Assembly (NCBI GenBank): GCA_025350865.1
Contig: JANXWZ010000056.1
Span: 1-40,134 of the forward strand
Origin: Rhodanobacteraceae bacterium
GTDB taxonomy: Bacteria > Acidobacteriota > Terriglobia > Terriglobales > Acidobacteriaceae
Length of the DNA: 40,134 bases
Reading direction: 5' to 3'
Part shown: in pieces, positions 32,500 through 40,134 of the stretch
Layout: each line of letters starts with the position of its first letter
How positions within the stretch are numbered: the first letter of the stretch is position 1
Position numbers and translations under genes: made by a program
Notes under the pieces: generated by a model
Databases searched by the model: none
The model's input: the letters and a program-made list of their open reading frames with translations, nothing else
What the model was told of the DNA's origin: nothing

Positions 32500-32985
32500 T
32501 CAACCGGCCTTCGCCTTCAGGCGCTCAATCACCAGTGGCGGCACCAGGGCCGATACATCGCCGCCGAGCCGGAACACGCCCTTAATCAGCCGCGAACTGA
32601 CGTAGGTGTACTTCTCGGCAGGCATCATGAAGAGTGTTTCAAGGTCGGGGTCAAGCTTGCGATTCATCATCGCCATTTGAAACTCATATTCGTAGTCGGA
32701 GATGGCTCGGATGCCGCGCAGTACAGCTTTTGCGCCGACTTGGCGAGCGAAGTCGACAAGTAGTCCATCGAATGTCGTCACCGTAACGTTGGGATAAATC
32801 GCCACCGCTTCCTGAATCATCTCCAGGCGCTCCGGAACGGAGAACAGTGGGATACCTTTTTCCGAGTTCCGGAGGATTGCGACCACCAGTTGATCCACAA
32901 TGCTGGCACCGCGTGCAATCAGGTCGAGGTGACCGTTGGTGAGCGGGTCAAACGTCCCCGGGTAAATCGCCTTGACAGTGTTCAT
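32500..32985 (-). CDS. coaD: Pantetheine-phosphate adenylyltransferase
   Basis: 161 residues, the normal size. Nucleotidyltransferase motif IYPGTFDPLTNGHLDLI with the T/HxGH signature, ILRNSEKGIPLFSV, VLRGIRAISDYEYEFQMA and the C-terminal TYVSSRLIKGV loop. It converts 4'-phosphopantetheine and ATP to dephospho-CoA, the penultimate CoA step. The standard start MNTVKAIYPG at 32985 is preferred; an ATG four codons upstream (32997) is possible. The larger open frame to 33459 overlaps the divergent sigma gene and is rejected. Confidence 0.96.
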   Translation of the reverse strand: MNTVKAIYPGTFDPLTNGHLDLIARGASIVDQLVVAILRNSEKGIPLFSVPERLEMIQEAVAIYPNVTVTTFDGLLVDFARQVGAKAVLRGIRAISDYEYEFQMAMMNRKLDPDLETLFMMPAEKYTYVSSRLIKGVFRLGGDVSALVPPLVIERLKAKAG

Positions 32986-33084
32986 CGCAAGAAGCATACC
33001 CTGTGCCAGAGGAAAAAACCTAGAGCCGTGTAGTCCCGCCGCCGCGAGCCGCGTCAATCCCTGTGAAGTACCCATGAACCCACA

Positions 33085-33714
33085 ATGATGACAGCCTTTA
33101 TCGACGCGCCGGCACTGTCCTCCAACTCGCAACGAGAGGCGATGCCCCTGACCAACGCGCACAACTCGACCCTCGCGTCCATCGAGACGCTGCACGATTT
33201 GTACGCGCAGCGGATTTTCCGTTTCATTCTGGCATCGCTGCGCGACCGCGACGCCGCCGAGACGCTGACGCAGGAGACGTTTCTCCGCGCATGGACGGCT
33301 CGCGACCAGTTCCGCGGCGACTGCAGCGCCATTACCTGGTTGACGCGGATCGCGCTCAACCTCGTCCGCGACCACACCCGGACCAACCGCTTTCGCTTCT
33401 GGCGCCAGGTCGCGCAGACGGCAGTGCAGGCTGACGATCTGGCCGCGCACCTGCCGCACCCGTCCACCTCAACCGAAGCGTCGCTGATCGCACATGAGCA
33501 GCTCGCACTGGTCTGGGAGACGGTCGCCGAACTCAGCGAGAGGCAACGCACTGTCTTCCTGCTGCGCTTTGTCGAGGAACTCGAACTGGCCGACATCGCG
33601 GAGATTACCGGCCTGCCGATCAGTACCGTAAAGACCCACCTGTATCGCTCGCTGGCGGCTGTTCGCGCCCGCCACGCAACCGCTTCTAGCAAGTCACGGA
33701 AGGAATCCCGATGA
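33085..33714 (+). CDS. ECF-type RNA polymerase sigma factor (second)
   Basis: 209 residues. Region 2 runs LHDLYAQRIFRFILASLRD, AETLTQETFLRAW, TWLTRIALNLVRDHTRTNR. Region 4 runs LSERQRTVFLLRFVEELELA then ITGLPISTVKTHLYRSLAA. The first about 25 residues before the domain are low-complexity, so initiation at the second ATG (33088) or later is possible. Its stop overlaps the anti-sigma ATG by 4 bases. It is divergent from coaD by 99 bases. Confidence 0.92.
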   Translation: MMTAFIDAPALSSNSQREAMPLTNAHNSTLASIETLHDLYAQRIFRFILASLRDRDAAETLTQETFLRAWTARDQFRGDCSAITWLTRIALNLVRDHTRTNRFRFWRQVAQTAVQADDLAAHLPHPSTSTEASLIAHEQLALVWETVAELSERQRTVFLLRFVEELELADIAEITGLPISTVKTHLYRSLAAVRARHATASSKSRKESR

Positions 33715-34190
33715 ACTCGACTACCCACCTGAACGACGAACAGATGTACGCGCTGTTGGACGATGCGACGAACTCCGAAGCACAGACTCACCTGCTGGCT
33801 TGCGCCGATTGCCGCAATGAGTTTGCCGACCTGCAGGCTTCGCTGACCAACTTTCGCGGCGCGGCAACCAACATGGCGGCTGCCCAGACACCGGCACTCG
33901 CGCAGCGGAGTTTCGCCGTTCGCCCCGCAAAGCCGAGCCTCGCGCCGCGATTCTGGGCGGCATCGCTCGCCACCGCGGCTTTGCTGATAGGAGTTTCCGT
34001 ATCCGTTTTCCACACCGGTACAAGCGGTTCTCCGATTGTGGCCAATGAAACCGCTCAGGTTACCCCCGCCGCCGTATCCGACGATGCGTTGCTCGACGGA
34101 ATCCAGCGCGATCTCTCCACTTCTGTTCCACCTTCACTCGAACCCCTGCAGGTAGCCGCTGGTTCGAGCGATACATTCACGCAAAACTAA
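33711..34190 (+). CDS. Zinc-finger anti-sigma factor
   Basis: 159 residues, ATG preceded by AAGGA. LNDEQMYALLDDATNSEAQTH followed by LLACADC gives the H-x3-C-x2-C zinc motif of ZAS anti-sigma factors. One membrane span (about 81-102, FWAASLATAALLIGVSVSVF) is followed by a periplasmic tail of about 55 residues. It should bind and silence the co-translated sigma factor at the inner face of the membrane. Confidence 0.85.
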   Translation: MNSTTHLNDEQMYALLDDATNSEAQTHLLACADCRNEFADLQASLTNFRGAATNMAAAQTPALAQRSFAVRPAKPSLAPRFWAASLATAALLIGVSVSVFHTGTSGSPIVANETAQVTPAAVSDDALLDGIQRDLSTSVPPSLEPLQVAAGSSDTFTQN

Positions 34191-34214
34191 TCTCAACCCA
34201 AGAAGGACTCCATC

Positions 34215-34931
34215 ATGATTCGCAATCGTGCGCTTTCGCTCGCCCTTTTGACTCTCCTCGCAGCTCCTGTGGTCCTCGCACAGCAAGCTCCACCACCGCC
34301 GCCTGCATCGGGCGCTCCCGCGCCGCCGGATCGGCATGCAGTGCCCGGCATGGACCCTAGAATGAAGCATGATGGCCCGGAACGCGGCGGAATGGGTATC
34401 GTGCCGCCGGGGACGTGGTGGAAGAATCCCGCCGTCGTAACCGCGCTCTCGCTGACCGCCGACCAGCAGAAGAAGTTGGACGACACGTTCCTGCAGAGCC
34501 GCATCTCGCTGATTCACCTGCACGCCTCGCTGGAAGAGGAGCAGTTGAAACTCGAGCCGCTGCTCAATGCCAACCCACCGGATCAGGCGAAAAGCCTGGC
34601 CCAGATTTCGAAGATTGCCGATCTGCGCGCCGACCTCGAAAAGGCGAACGCCAAGATGCTGCTAAGCCTGCGCGGAAACCTGACAGCCGACCAGTGGACG
34701 AAGCTTCAGGCCGAGCAGCATAGCCACATAGGCATGGGCGAAGGTCACGGTATGGGTAAAGGAATGGGACATGGCGAGCCTGGACCGGCTGGACAGCAAG
34801 GTCCCCGCGGGCCAGCACGTCAAGACCGAGGCCCACAAGGACGCGGACCCCAGGCCCCCCCGCCGCAGGCCAGCTTCGACCCGACGGAACTCTATGTGCC
34901 GGCAGCACCCGAGGTCGTCTCCGCCAACTGA
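34215..34931 (+). CDS. Spy/CpxP-like periplasmic protein with His/Met-rich tail
   Basis: 238 residues, AAGGA before the ATG, Sec signal (LALLTLLAAPVVLAQQ). Two LTxxQ motifs, LTADQ at 80-84 and 156-160, mark the Spy/CpxP/CnrX helical-hairpin fold. Residues 169-187 are rich in His, Met and Gly (HSHIGMGEGHGMGKGMGHG), a likely Cu, Ni or Zn binding tail, and a Gly/Pro/Gln-rich extension follows. It is encoded 24 bases after the anti-sigma gene and closed by a strong terminator. In CnrYXH a protein of this fold is the metal sensor acting on the anti-sigma factor, so a sensor or stress-chaperone role is inferred. Confidence 0.83.
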   Translation: MIRNRALSLALLTLLAAPVVLAQQAPPPPPASGAPAPPDRHAVPGMDPRMKHDGPERGGMGIVPPGTWWKNPAVVTALSLTADQQKKLDDTFLQSRISLIHLHASLEEEQLKLEPLLNANPPDQAKSLAQISKIADLRADLEKANAKMLLSLRGNLTADQWTKLQAEQHSHIGMGEGHGMGKGMGHGEPGPAGQQGPRGPARQDRGPQGRGPQAPPPQASFDPTELYVPAAPEVVSAN

Positions 34932-34953
34932 CAATTCCACAACTTCTGTAAGG

Positions 34954-34987
34954 GAAAGCCCGCGACCTCGATCGCGGGCTTTCTCTT
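34954..34987 (+). terminator. Rho-independent terminator of the sigma/anti-sigma/Spy operon
   Basis: AAAGCCCGCGA (34955-34965) pairs perfectly with TCGCGGGCTTT (34972-34982) around CCTCGA, and a T/C-rich tail follows. It lies 23 bases after the stop. Confidence 0.9.
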
Positions 34988-35081
34988 GCTCACGACACTC
35001 TTCGACAAGCCGTGTAGGATGGTGCGCGAACCGATCTATCGGTCTCATGCCATCTTCCAATGTTCGAGGAGCCAACTCCGC

Positions 35082-35678
35082 ATGCCTGAACTCGCCGCTG
35101 CATCGTCCTCGCCAAAACTCGCCAGCCCGGGTCCGCTCGGACTGGCCGGATTCGGCCTTACCACGTGTGTTCTGTCTGCCATCAACGCCGGACTACTTCC
35201 CCACGAAGCGGTTGCAGCCGTGGTACCGCTGGCCTTCGCGTTCGGCGGCATCGCTCAGATCATCGCCGGTGCTATGGAGTTTCGCGTCGGCAATACGTTT
35301 GGGATGGTGGCATTCACATCCTACGGGCTGTTCTGGTGGTGGTTCGCGCTGCTGAATTGGACGATCGGCGCCGGATGGCTGAAGGCTCCACCGCCATCGG
35401 CTGGTGGCGTGGTGCTGTTGATGTGGGGGATCTTCACGCTGCTGATGTGGTTTGTCAGCTTCTATAAACCGAAAGCCGTCTGGAGCATCTTCCTCCTGCT
35501 TTGGATCACATTCTTCCTGCTTGCAGCCGGCGACTTTGGAATGGGAACGACCAAATTTGGCGGATACCTGGGACTGGTGACCGGAGCCGATGCGCTGCTC
35601 GTGGCATTCATCGAAGTATTGAACGCAACAGCCAATCGGACCGTAATTCCCATCGGCGATCCAATTTTGAAGTCTTAA
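35082..35678 (+). CDS. satP: Acetate/succinate transporter, GPR1/FUN34/YaaH family
   Basis: 198 residues from ATG 35082, with GAGGAG upstream, and six membrane spans. SPGPLGLAGFGLTT corresponds to the family NPAPLGL signature, and GGIAQIIAGAMEFRVGNTFG with GLFWWWFALL are typical inner sequences. It takes up acetate (and succinate) with protons at the inner membrane. The open frame reaches back to 34986 through the previous terminator, so the later ATG is right. It stands alone and converges on recA with a long shared hairpin between. Confidence 0.88.
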   Translation: MPELAAASSSPKLASPGPLGLAGFGLTTCVLSAINAGLLPHEAVAAVVPLAFAFGGIAQIIAGAMEFRVGNTFGMVAFTSYGLFWWWFALLNWTIGAGWLKAPPPSAGGVVLLMWGIFTLLMWFVSFYKPKAVWSIFLLLWITFFLLAAGDFGMGTTKFGGYLGLVTGADALLVAFIEVLNATANRTVIPIGDPILKS

Positions 35679-35691
35679 GACAAAAAACCTA

Positions 35692-35770
35692 ACGCGGATA
35701 AGACGGAAAAAGAAGGATAAGAACAGGACTGAATCTGCTCTTATCCGTCTTTTTCCATTTCTATCCGCGT
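35692..35770. terminator. Long bidirectional terminator hairpin between satP and recA
   Basis: The arm at 35692-35722 (begins ACGCGGATAAGACGGAAAAA) pairs almost completely with 35739-35770. In the recA direction the hairpin is followed by GGTTTTTTG. In the satP direction T-rich stretches lie inside the 3' arm. The arms are built of GGATAAGA/ACGCGGATA units, so this may also be a repeat element used as a terminator. Confidence 0.75.
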
Positions 35771-35785
35771 CAGTCGGTTGCTTAT

Positions 35786-36856
<1,071 letters not shown>

Positions 36857-36909
36857 TTGAATCTCCTGTCGGTGAACCAGCTATGGTGCTCGATTGCAAG
36901 TCCAACCGA

Positions 36910-36937
36910 AGTCTAGCATCGATTTTTGGTTTAGCAA
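36910..36937 (-). promoter_or_regulatory. Putative recA promoter
   Basis: On the minus strand TTGCTA (36932-36937) and TAGACT (36910-36915) are separated by 16 bases, about 55 bases before the recA ATG. Confidence 0.4.
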
Positions 36938-36958
36938 AGAAAAAGCGAAGAAAAACTT

Positions 36959-37043
36959 AACGCAACGAGCGCCAAGAAGTGCGGGAAGTTCCGCGATGGA
37001 TACCGTGGCGAAACTTGGCGCACTTCTTCGCGCTAGTTGCGTT
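36959..37043 (-). terminator. Long inverted repeat, probable terminator of the thyX operon
   Basis: The 25-base arm 36959-36983 pairs with 37019-37043 with two mismatches, and the stem continues inward through AAGTT/AACTT and CGC/GCG to a 13-base loop. On the minus strand it begins 6 bases after the GxxExxY stop, and TTAAGTTTTTCTTCG follows it, as expected for a rho-independent terminator. The stem is unusually long for that role, so it may have originated as a repeat element. Confidence 0.65.
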
Positions 37044-37049
37044 GAAGCT

Positions 37050-37438
37050 TTAAAACCGATGGACGCGACGATAGATCCCGGTTCGCAACATCTCTACATT
37101 AAAGTTCAGCAGGAAACCCAACCGTTTGTCGGCCAGTTTGAGATAAGAGACCAGTTGAGTGAGATGAATGGGCGCAATGGCCTCCAGCGCTTTCACTTCG
37201 ACCACCAATTCGTTCTCCACCAAAATGTCGAGCCGGTAGCCAACGTCCGTCATTTTCACGCCTCGGTAGAAGATCGGGACGGGCACCTCTGTTTTGACCT
37301 GTGCCCAACGCCGCGCAGTTCGTAGATAAGGCACGCGCTGTATGCGCTTTCCAGCAGACCTGGCCCAAAGGTGGAATGGACCTGAAAGGCTGCGTCGAGT
37401 GTTCGCTTTGCCAGTACATTCAAGTCTTCCTTTGTCAT
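37050..37438 (-). pseudogene. Frameshifted GxxExxY protein gene (PDDEXK_3 type)
   Basis: The first part (ATG 37438) reads MTKEDLNVLAKRTLDAAFQV then STFGPGLLESAYSACLIYEL, carrying the GxxExxY signature GPGLLESAY. The second part, in another frame, reads QVKTEVPVPIFYRGVK, GYRLDILVENELVVEVKALE and a normal C-terminal end. Joining them needs one extra base near 37302-37303, after ELRGVG, which would give about 129 residues, the family's usual size. The PD-(D/E)xK-like residues (Asp of YRLD, Glu and Lys of VEVK) are intact, so decay is recent or the shift is a sequencing error. It follows the ThyX-like gene by 7 bases. Confidence 0.82.
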
Positions 37439-37445
37439 AGAGCGA

Positions 37446-39011
37446 TCACCTTCTCAGCAAATCCACCGGCTCGTTGACATCCTCGATGCGGAACATCCCG
37501 GCCATCGCCGGGTGCTGACGCTTGACGGCCAGGTACATCTCCCAGGCGACGCGGCGGTAGCTGTAGTGCCCGGCTACCGCGGAGCGCAACTCGGAGATAT
37601 AAACTGCCTCGGCAAAGTCCATCTTGAACATGGAGCGGCAGCGCGTTCCCAGCGGCAGCAGGTATTGGGCGGATTCTGCGGCCTCGGGGATGCCGGAGTC
37701 GCGCAGGGTGCGGTAGGCGGTGCAGGCCGATTCCATGGCGTCGGCGTAGGTCTGGTCGAGACCGGCGGCTGCCAACGTTGGCTGGCCGGGGGCGTCGGGG
37801 GTGTCGAAGCCGTGGAGGTCGGTGAAGCCCTGCAGGAGCTGCGTGCAGCGGCGGTGGCGGTGCATATCGCGAAAGCCGCCGATGTCCATCAGGATGTCGA
37901 ACTTCAATGCAGCCCCAACATGGAAAGCACGGAGCAGCTCGTCGTGGCGGCCACGGTTTTGCGTTCCGAGGTCGATCAGTTCGGCGATGCGCGCCGGGCT
38001 GAGCGCGGCGACGTGGTCGCGGAGCTGGCGGTATGGAAAGTGGCAGTGCGGGTAGAGGAGCGAGGTGGCGAGCTCGATCTCCAGCGGTTCGACGCCGTCG
38101 ATCAGGTCGACCACCGGCGCGGGATGGATGCACTCGCCGTGCATCAACTCGGCGGCGGCCTGCGTCAGGGTGGCGCGGGATTCGCGCTGGTAGTCGTTCG
38201 CGACGGCGTACTTGACCAGCGTTGGCGCGGTCTTGACCGGCCGCAGAAGAAGCTCGTTGGCCTCGCGTGCCGTGGGATCGTCGAGGTCGAGGACGAAGTG
38301 CCGGATCGACTCGTGCTGGACGTTCCATGCAGGCTCGGAGGCGGCGTTGCGGAGCTTCTCGCCGAGGGTGCGGATTTCGGCAAACTCGCTCGTCAGCAGG
38401 CGCGAGACCTGTGTCTCCAGCGTTCGGGCGTTGACGATCTGGCCCAGCGACGTGTTGGTCGCGAGCGGCAGCAGATAGCGGGCGACGTCGAAGGCTCGGG
38501 CCTTGAGCGTGCGCTCGTAGGCGTCCGGCTTCATCTCCTCGGGACACGGGATCGCGGCCTTGAGGGCGGTCAACATGCCGCTCGAGAACTGGTCGTAGGC
38601 GGCGAAGAGGGCCTTGATGGTTGCGGTGTAAGCCTCGCTCTGAACACCGACTTCGGGCGTGAACCAGCCGGACTTGCGGAAGTCCTGGTAGCGCGTGCTG
38701 CGCTCCTGGCCGTCCCAGCGCTGCTCGTCCACCAACGCGATTGCCGCAAGTAACGACAGGCGCTCTATGGCGAACGGGATGTGGGCCAGGTCGGCGATGG
38801 AGCGGTGGCCGTACTGGAAGTAGAAGGTGTTAAGAAATTGCTCGGCGCGCTGGGCGCTGATCTCGCGGAGCGACTGTTTCATCGTCAGGGCGGAGCGCGA
38901 GTACTTCGCCATCGCGTAGGCGAGGACTTCGGGGTCGGCACCATGGATGGCGTAGACGTCGGTCTGGTTGGGTTCGGAAGCTACAGTCGGGATGCTGACA
39001 TCGTCGGACAT
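37446..39011 (-). CDS. Tandem-domain FAD-dependent thymidylate synthase-like protein (ThyX)
   Basis: 521 residues, about twice the length of classic ThyX. The N-terminal half has YGHRSIADLAHIPF (67-80) and QERSTRYQDF (102-111), then ARYLLPLATNTSLGQIVNAR. The C-terminal half has DMHRHRRCTQL (382-392), then QYLLPLGTRCRSMF. In single-domain ThyX the RHR and the following NExSxRY belong to one motif. Here the N-half keeps the SxRY part with DEQ in place of RHR, and the C-half keeps RHR without SxRY. A composite active site made from both halves would explain this. It methylates dUMP using methylene-tetrahydrofolate and FADH2, if active. Confidence 0.82.
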   Translation of the reverse strand: MSDDVSIPTVASEPNQTDVYAIHGADPEVLAYAMAKYSRSALTMKQSLREISAQRAEQFLNTFYFQYGHRSIADLAHIPFAIERLSLLAAIALVDEQRWDGQERSTRYQDFRKSGWFTPEVGVQSEAYTATIKALFAAYDQFSSGMLTALKAAIPCPEEMKPDAYERTLKARAFDVARYLLPLATNTSLGQIVNARTLETQVSRLLTSEFAEIRTLGEKLRNAASEPAWNVQHESIRHFVLDLDDPTAREANELLLRPVKTAPTLVKYAVANDYQRESRATLTQAAAELMHGECIHPAPVVDLIDGVEPLEIELATSLLYPHCHFPYRQLRDHVAALSPARIAELIDLGTQNRGRHDELLRAFHVGAALKFDILMDIGGFRDMHRHRRCTQLLQGFTDLHGFDTPDAPGQPTLAAAGLDQTYADAMESACTAYRTLRDSGIPEAAESAQYLLPLGTRCRSMFKMDFAEAVYISELRSAVAGHYSYRRVAWEMYLAVKRQHPAMAGMFRIEDVNEPVDLLRR

Positions 39012-39073
39012 GGTGAAATCAGGATATCCCGCTGCCTGTGCAAAGGTCGTATTGTTATAGAGTTCGGAGAGAG

Positions 39074-39106
39074 CAAATACTGAGATTTTGGCTCTGCCAG
39101 AATGAC
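39074..39106 (-). repeat. GTCATTC-type dispersed repeat, copy 4
   Basis: Read on the minus strand: GTCATTCTGGCAGAGCCAA followed by AATCTCAGTATTTG. The tail is identical to copy 3 at 20378-20410. It contains the ATG at 39102, which therefore is unlikely to be the fabG start. Confidence 0.7.
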
Positions 39107-39143
39107 GTCCGTGGTGGAATGGATTTTTGAGGAGCTACGAATT

Positions 39144-39890
39144 TTGTCGACTACAGAACCGCGGATTGCATTGGTAACTGGAGCTTCGCAAGGGATTGGA
39201 CGAGCGATTGCCCTGCGGTTGGCTGTGAACGGGGCGCATATTGCCCTTGCGGCTCGAAACCAGGAGAAGCTAGCCGAGGTTGCGGCCGAGATCGCCGCTG
39301 CCGGCGGCGTCGTGCATCCGTTTGCGCTGGATATCGCCAGCGAAGAGTCGATCAAGGCCTGCGCCAAGGCCGTGATTGCGCATTTTGGGCGGGTCGAAAT
39401 CCTGGTGAATAACGCCGGCATCACCCGCGACACGCTGAGTATGAGGATGCGTCGGCACGACTGGGACGACGTCCTGACGACCAACCTGACGGGCGCGTTT
39501 CTGCTGTCGCAGGCCTGCATGTCGACCATGCTGAAGTCACGCTGGGGGCGGATTGTCAATATTACGTCGGTGGTCGGCGAGACCGGGCAGGCCGGACAGG
39601 CGAACTATGCGGCGTCGAAGGCAGGGCTGATCGGGCTGACGAAATCGCTGGCTCGGGAGCTGGCGACGCGGTCGATTACGGTGAATGCGGTGGCGCCGGG
39701 GATGATCGCGACCGCGATGACTGAGGTGCTGACCGACGAGCAGAAGGCGGCGATGGCGGCTCAGATCCCGGTGGGACGGGCTGGGACCGATGTGGAGATC
39801 GCGGCTGCGGTTGCGTTTCTAGCTTCCGAGGATGCGGCTTACATCACGGGTCACACGCTGGACGTGAACGGCGGGATGTACATGGGGTAA
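39144..39890 (+). CDS. fabG: 3-oxoacyl-ACP reductase
   Basis: 248 residues from a TTG at 39144 that has TGAGGAG (39128-39134) at ideal spacing. The ATG at 39102 lies in a dispersed repeat and adds a 14-residue leader not seen in the family. Short-chain dehydrogenase motifs: TGASQGIG (cofactor), NNAG, the catalytic Ser in NITSVVGETGQ and Tyr-x3-Lys in YAASK, with NGG near the C-terminus. It reduces 3-oxoacyl-ACP with NADPH in fatty acid elongation. No other fab gene is present, so a different SDR substrate cannot be excluded, though the sequence is close to standard FabG. Confidence 0.92.
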   Translation: MSTTEPRIALVTGASQGIGRAIALRLAVNGAHIALAARNQEKLAEVAAEIAAAGGVVHPFALDIASEESIKACAKAVIAHFGRVEILVNNAGITRDTLSMRMRRHDWDDVLTTNLTGAFLLSQACMSTMLKSRWGRIVNITSVVGETGQAGQANYAASKAGLIGLTKSLARELATRSITVNAVAPGMIATAMTEVLTDEQKAAMAAQIPVGRAGTDVEIAAAVAFLASEDAAYITGHTLDVNGGMYMG

Positions 39891-39892
39891 AT

Positions 39893-39916
39893 CCTCAGCT
39901 TGGCTGCCTGAGGTTT
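39893..39916 (+). terminator. Weak terminator-like hairpin after fabG
   Basis: CCTCAG (39893-39898) pairs with CTGAGG (39908-39913) around a 9-base loop, then TTT. Short and weak. Confidence 0.35.
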
Positions 39917-39928
39917 ACTGTTAAGATA

Positions 39929-40090
39929 ATGATGCGGTTGATTCCAAGGTTCCCTGCGCCTCAAGTGTTGGTTGAAGTGTTGGGCTGCGGGAACCAGTAT
40001 CGACACAGGAATCTCAAAGGGTACGGGAATCCTTTGGAATGTGAAGATTGCGCTTGCCTGTGGCGTACAGGCAGCTTACCGTACCGCTAA
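39929..40090 (+). CDS. Possible 53-residue Cys-rich protein
   Basis: The frame from ATG 39929 reads MMRLIPRFPAPQVLVEVLG then CGNQYRHRNLKGYGNPLE then CEDCACLWRTGSLPYR and a stop. Cys20, Cys38, Cys41 and Cys43, with an aromatic-basic pattern after each group, recall a small zinc ribbon. The stop overlaps the next ATG (TAATG), as in coupled genes. Against it: no clear ribosome site and ordinary codon use. I do not recognise a family. Confidence 0.4.
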   Translation: MMRLIPRFPAPQVLVEVLGCGNQYRHRNLKGYGNPLECEDCACLWRTGSLPYR

Positions 40091-40134
40091 TGGCTGATAT
40101 GCAAACATTCCTTCCTGCGCAGGCGAGTCCCCCA
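40089..40134 (+). CDS. Start of an ORF leaving the window
   Basis: The ATG at 40089 overlaps the stop of the 53-residue ORF and reads MADMQTFLPAQASPP to the end of the window without a stop. Too short to identify. Confidence 0.35.

Noticed and set aside
34955..34982. Riboswitch before satP
   Set aside because: A plain GC-rich stem with a pyrimidine tail right after the previous gene; it is a terminator.
37512..38753. 413-codon ORF antisense to the ThyX-like gene
   Set aside because: Gly/Val/Glu-rich shadow of the complementary codon pattern; the real strand has ThyX motifs.
39102..39143. Upstream ATG of fabG at 39102
   Set aside because: It lies in a dispersed repeat; TTG at 39144 has an ideal TGAGGAG and gives the usual FabG N-terminus.

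Overview
The window looks like a chromosomal stretch of an acidobacterium, most likely class Terriglobia, family Acidobacteriaceae. The basis is a TIGR03435-family protein (a family concentrated in Acidobacteriota), a Tat-exported Gfo/Idh/MocA oxidoreductase next to a DUF6807 (PmoA-like) protein, GC-rich coding sequence with strong G/C third positions, KDO synthesis (a Gram-negative envelope), and many short dispersed intergenic repeats. Species level cannot be decided from the sequence alone.

Layout. 0.1-2.7 kb (minus): methylthioadenosine phosphorylase and a secreted HExxH zinc-peptidase-like protein. 2.7-6.2 kb (plus): ygfZ-like, DUF1844, PhnP-like metallo-hydrolase, ribF. 6.2-10.8 kb (minus): an exported/envelope operon of a CtpA-like protein without its catalytic Ser and Lys, a class A penicillin-binding protein and a periplasmic bicupin. 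11.0-15.4 kb (plus): a tightly coupled sugar or sugar-acid catabolic operon (MFS permease, Gfo/Idh/MocA dehydrogenase, DUF993 aldolase-like protein, sugar isomerase/epimerase). 15.4-15.8 kb (minus): a CAT-anticodon tRNA and a very small gene with an in-frame TGA. 15.8-22.8 kb: kdsB (plus), then minus-strand genes for a heptapeptide-repeat exported protein, a HAD phosphatase, phosphohexomutase, GDP-mannose pyrophosphorylase and an aminotransferase.

23.0-26.3 kb: an M50-type membrane protease (plus) facing a minus-strand membrane protein / ECF sigma / anti-sigma operon. 26.4-28.8 kb (minus): Tat-exported oxidoreductase plus DUF6807 protein. 28.8-30.65 kb: an AT-richer insert-like segment with palindromic repeats, a redoxin and a TIGR03435 protein. 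30.7-33.0 kb (minus): coaD, a methyltransferase and a glycosyltransferase. 33.1-34.95 kb (plus): a second ECF sigma / anti-sigma pair with a Spy/CpxP-like protein carrying a His/Met-rich tail, closed by a clear terminator. 35.1-39.9 kb: acetate transporter SatP (plus), recA, a frameshifted GxxExxY gene and a doubled ThyX-like protein (all minus), and fabG (plus) with a probable TTG start. The last 250 bases hold a possible Cys-rich 53-residue ORF coupled to another ORF that leaves the window.

Most of the window is housekeeping. The most unusual items are the apparently inactive CtpA next to the peptidoglycan synthase, the tandem ThyX whose two signature halves are divided between its domains, the ECF/anti-sigma/Spy metal-tail trio, the heptapeptide-repeat protein, the small TGA-interrupted gene, and several families of short palindromic repeats. 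No CRISPR array, prophage or complete insertion sequence was seen.
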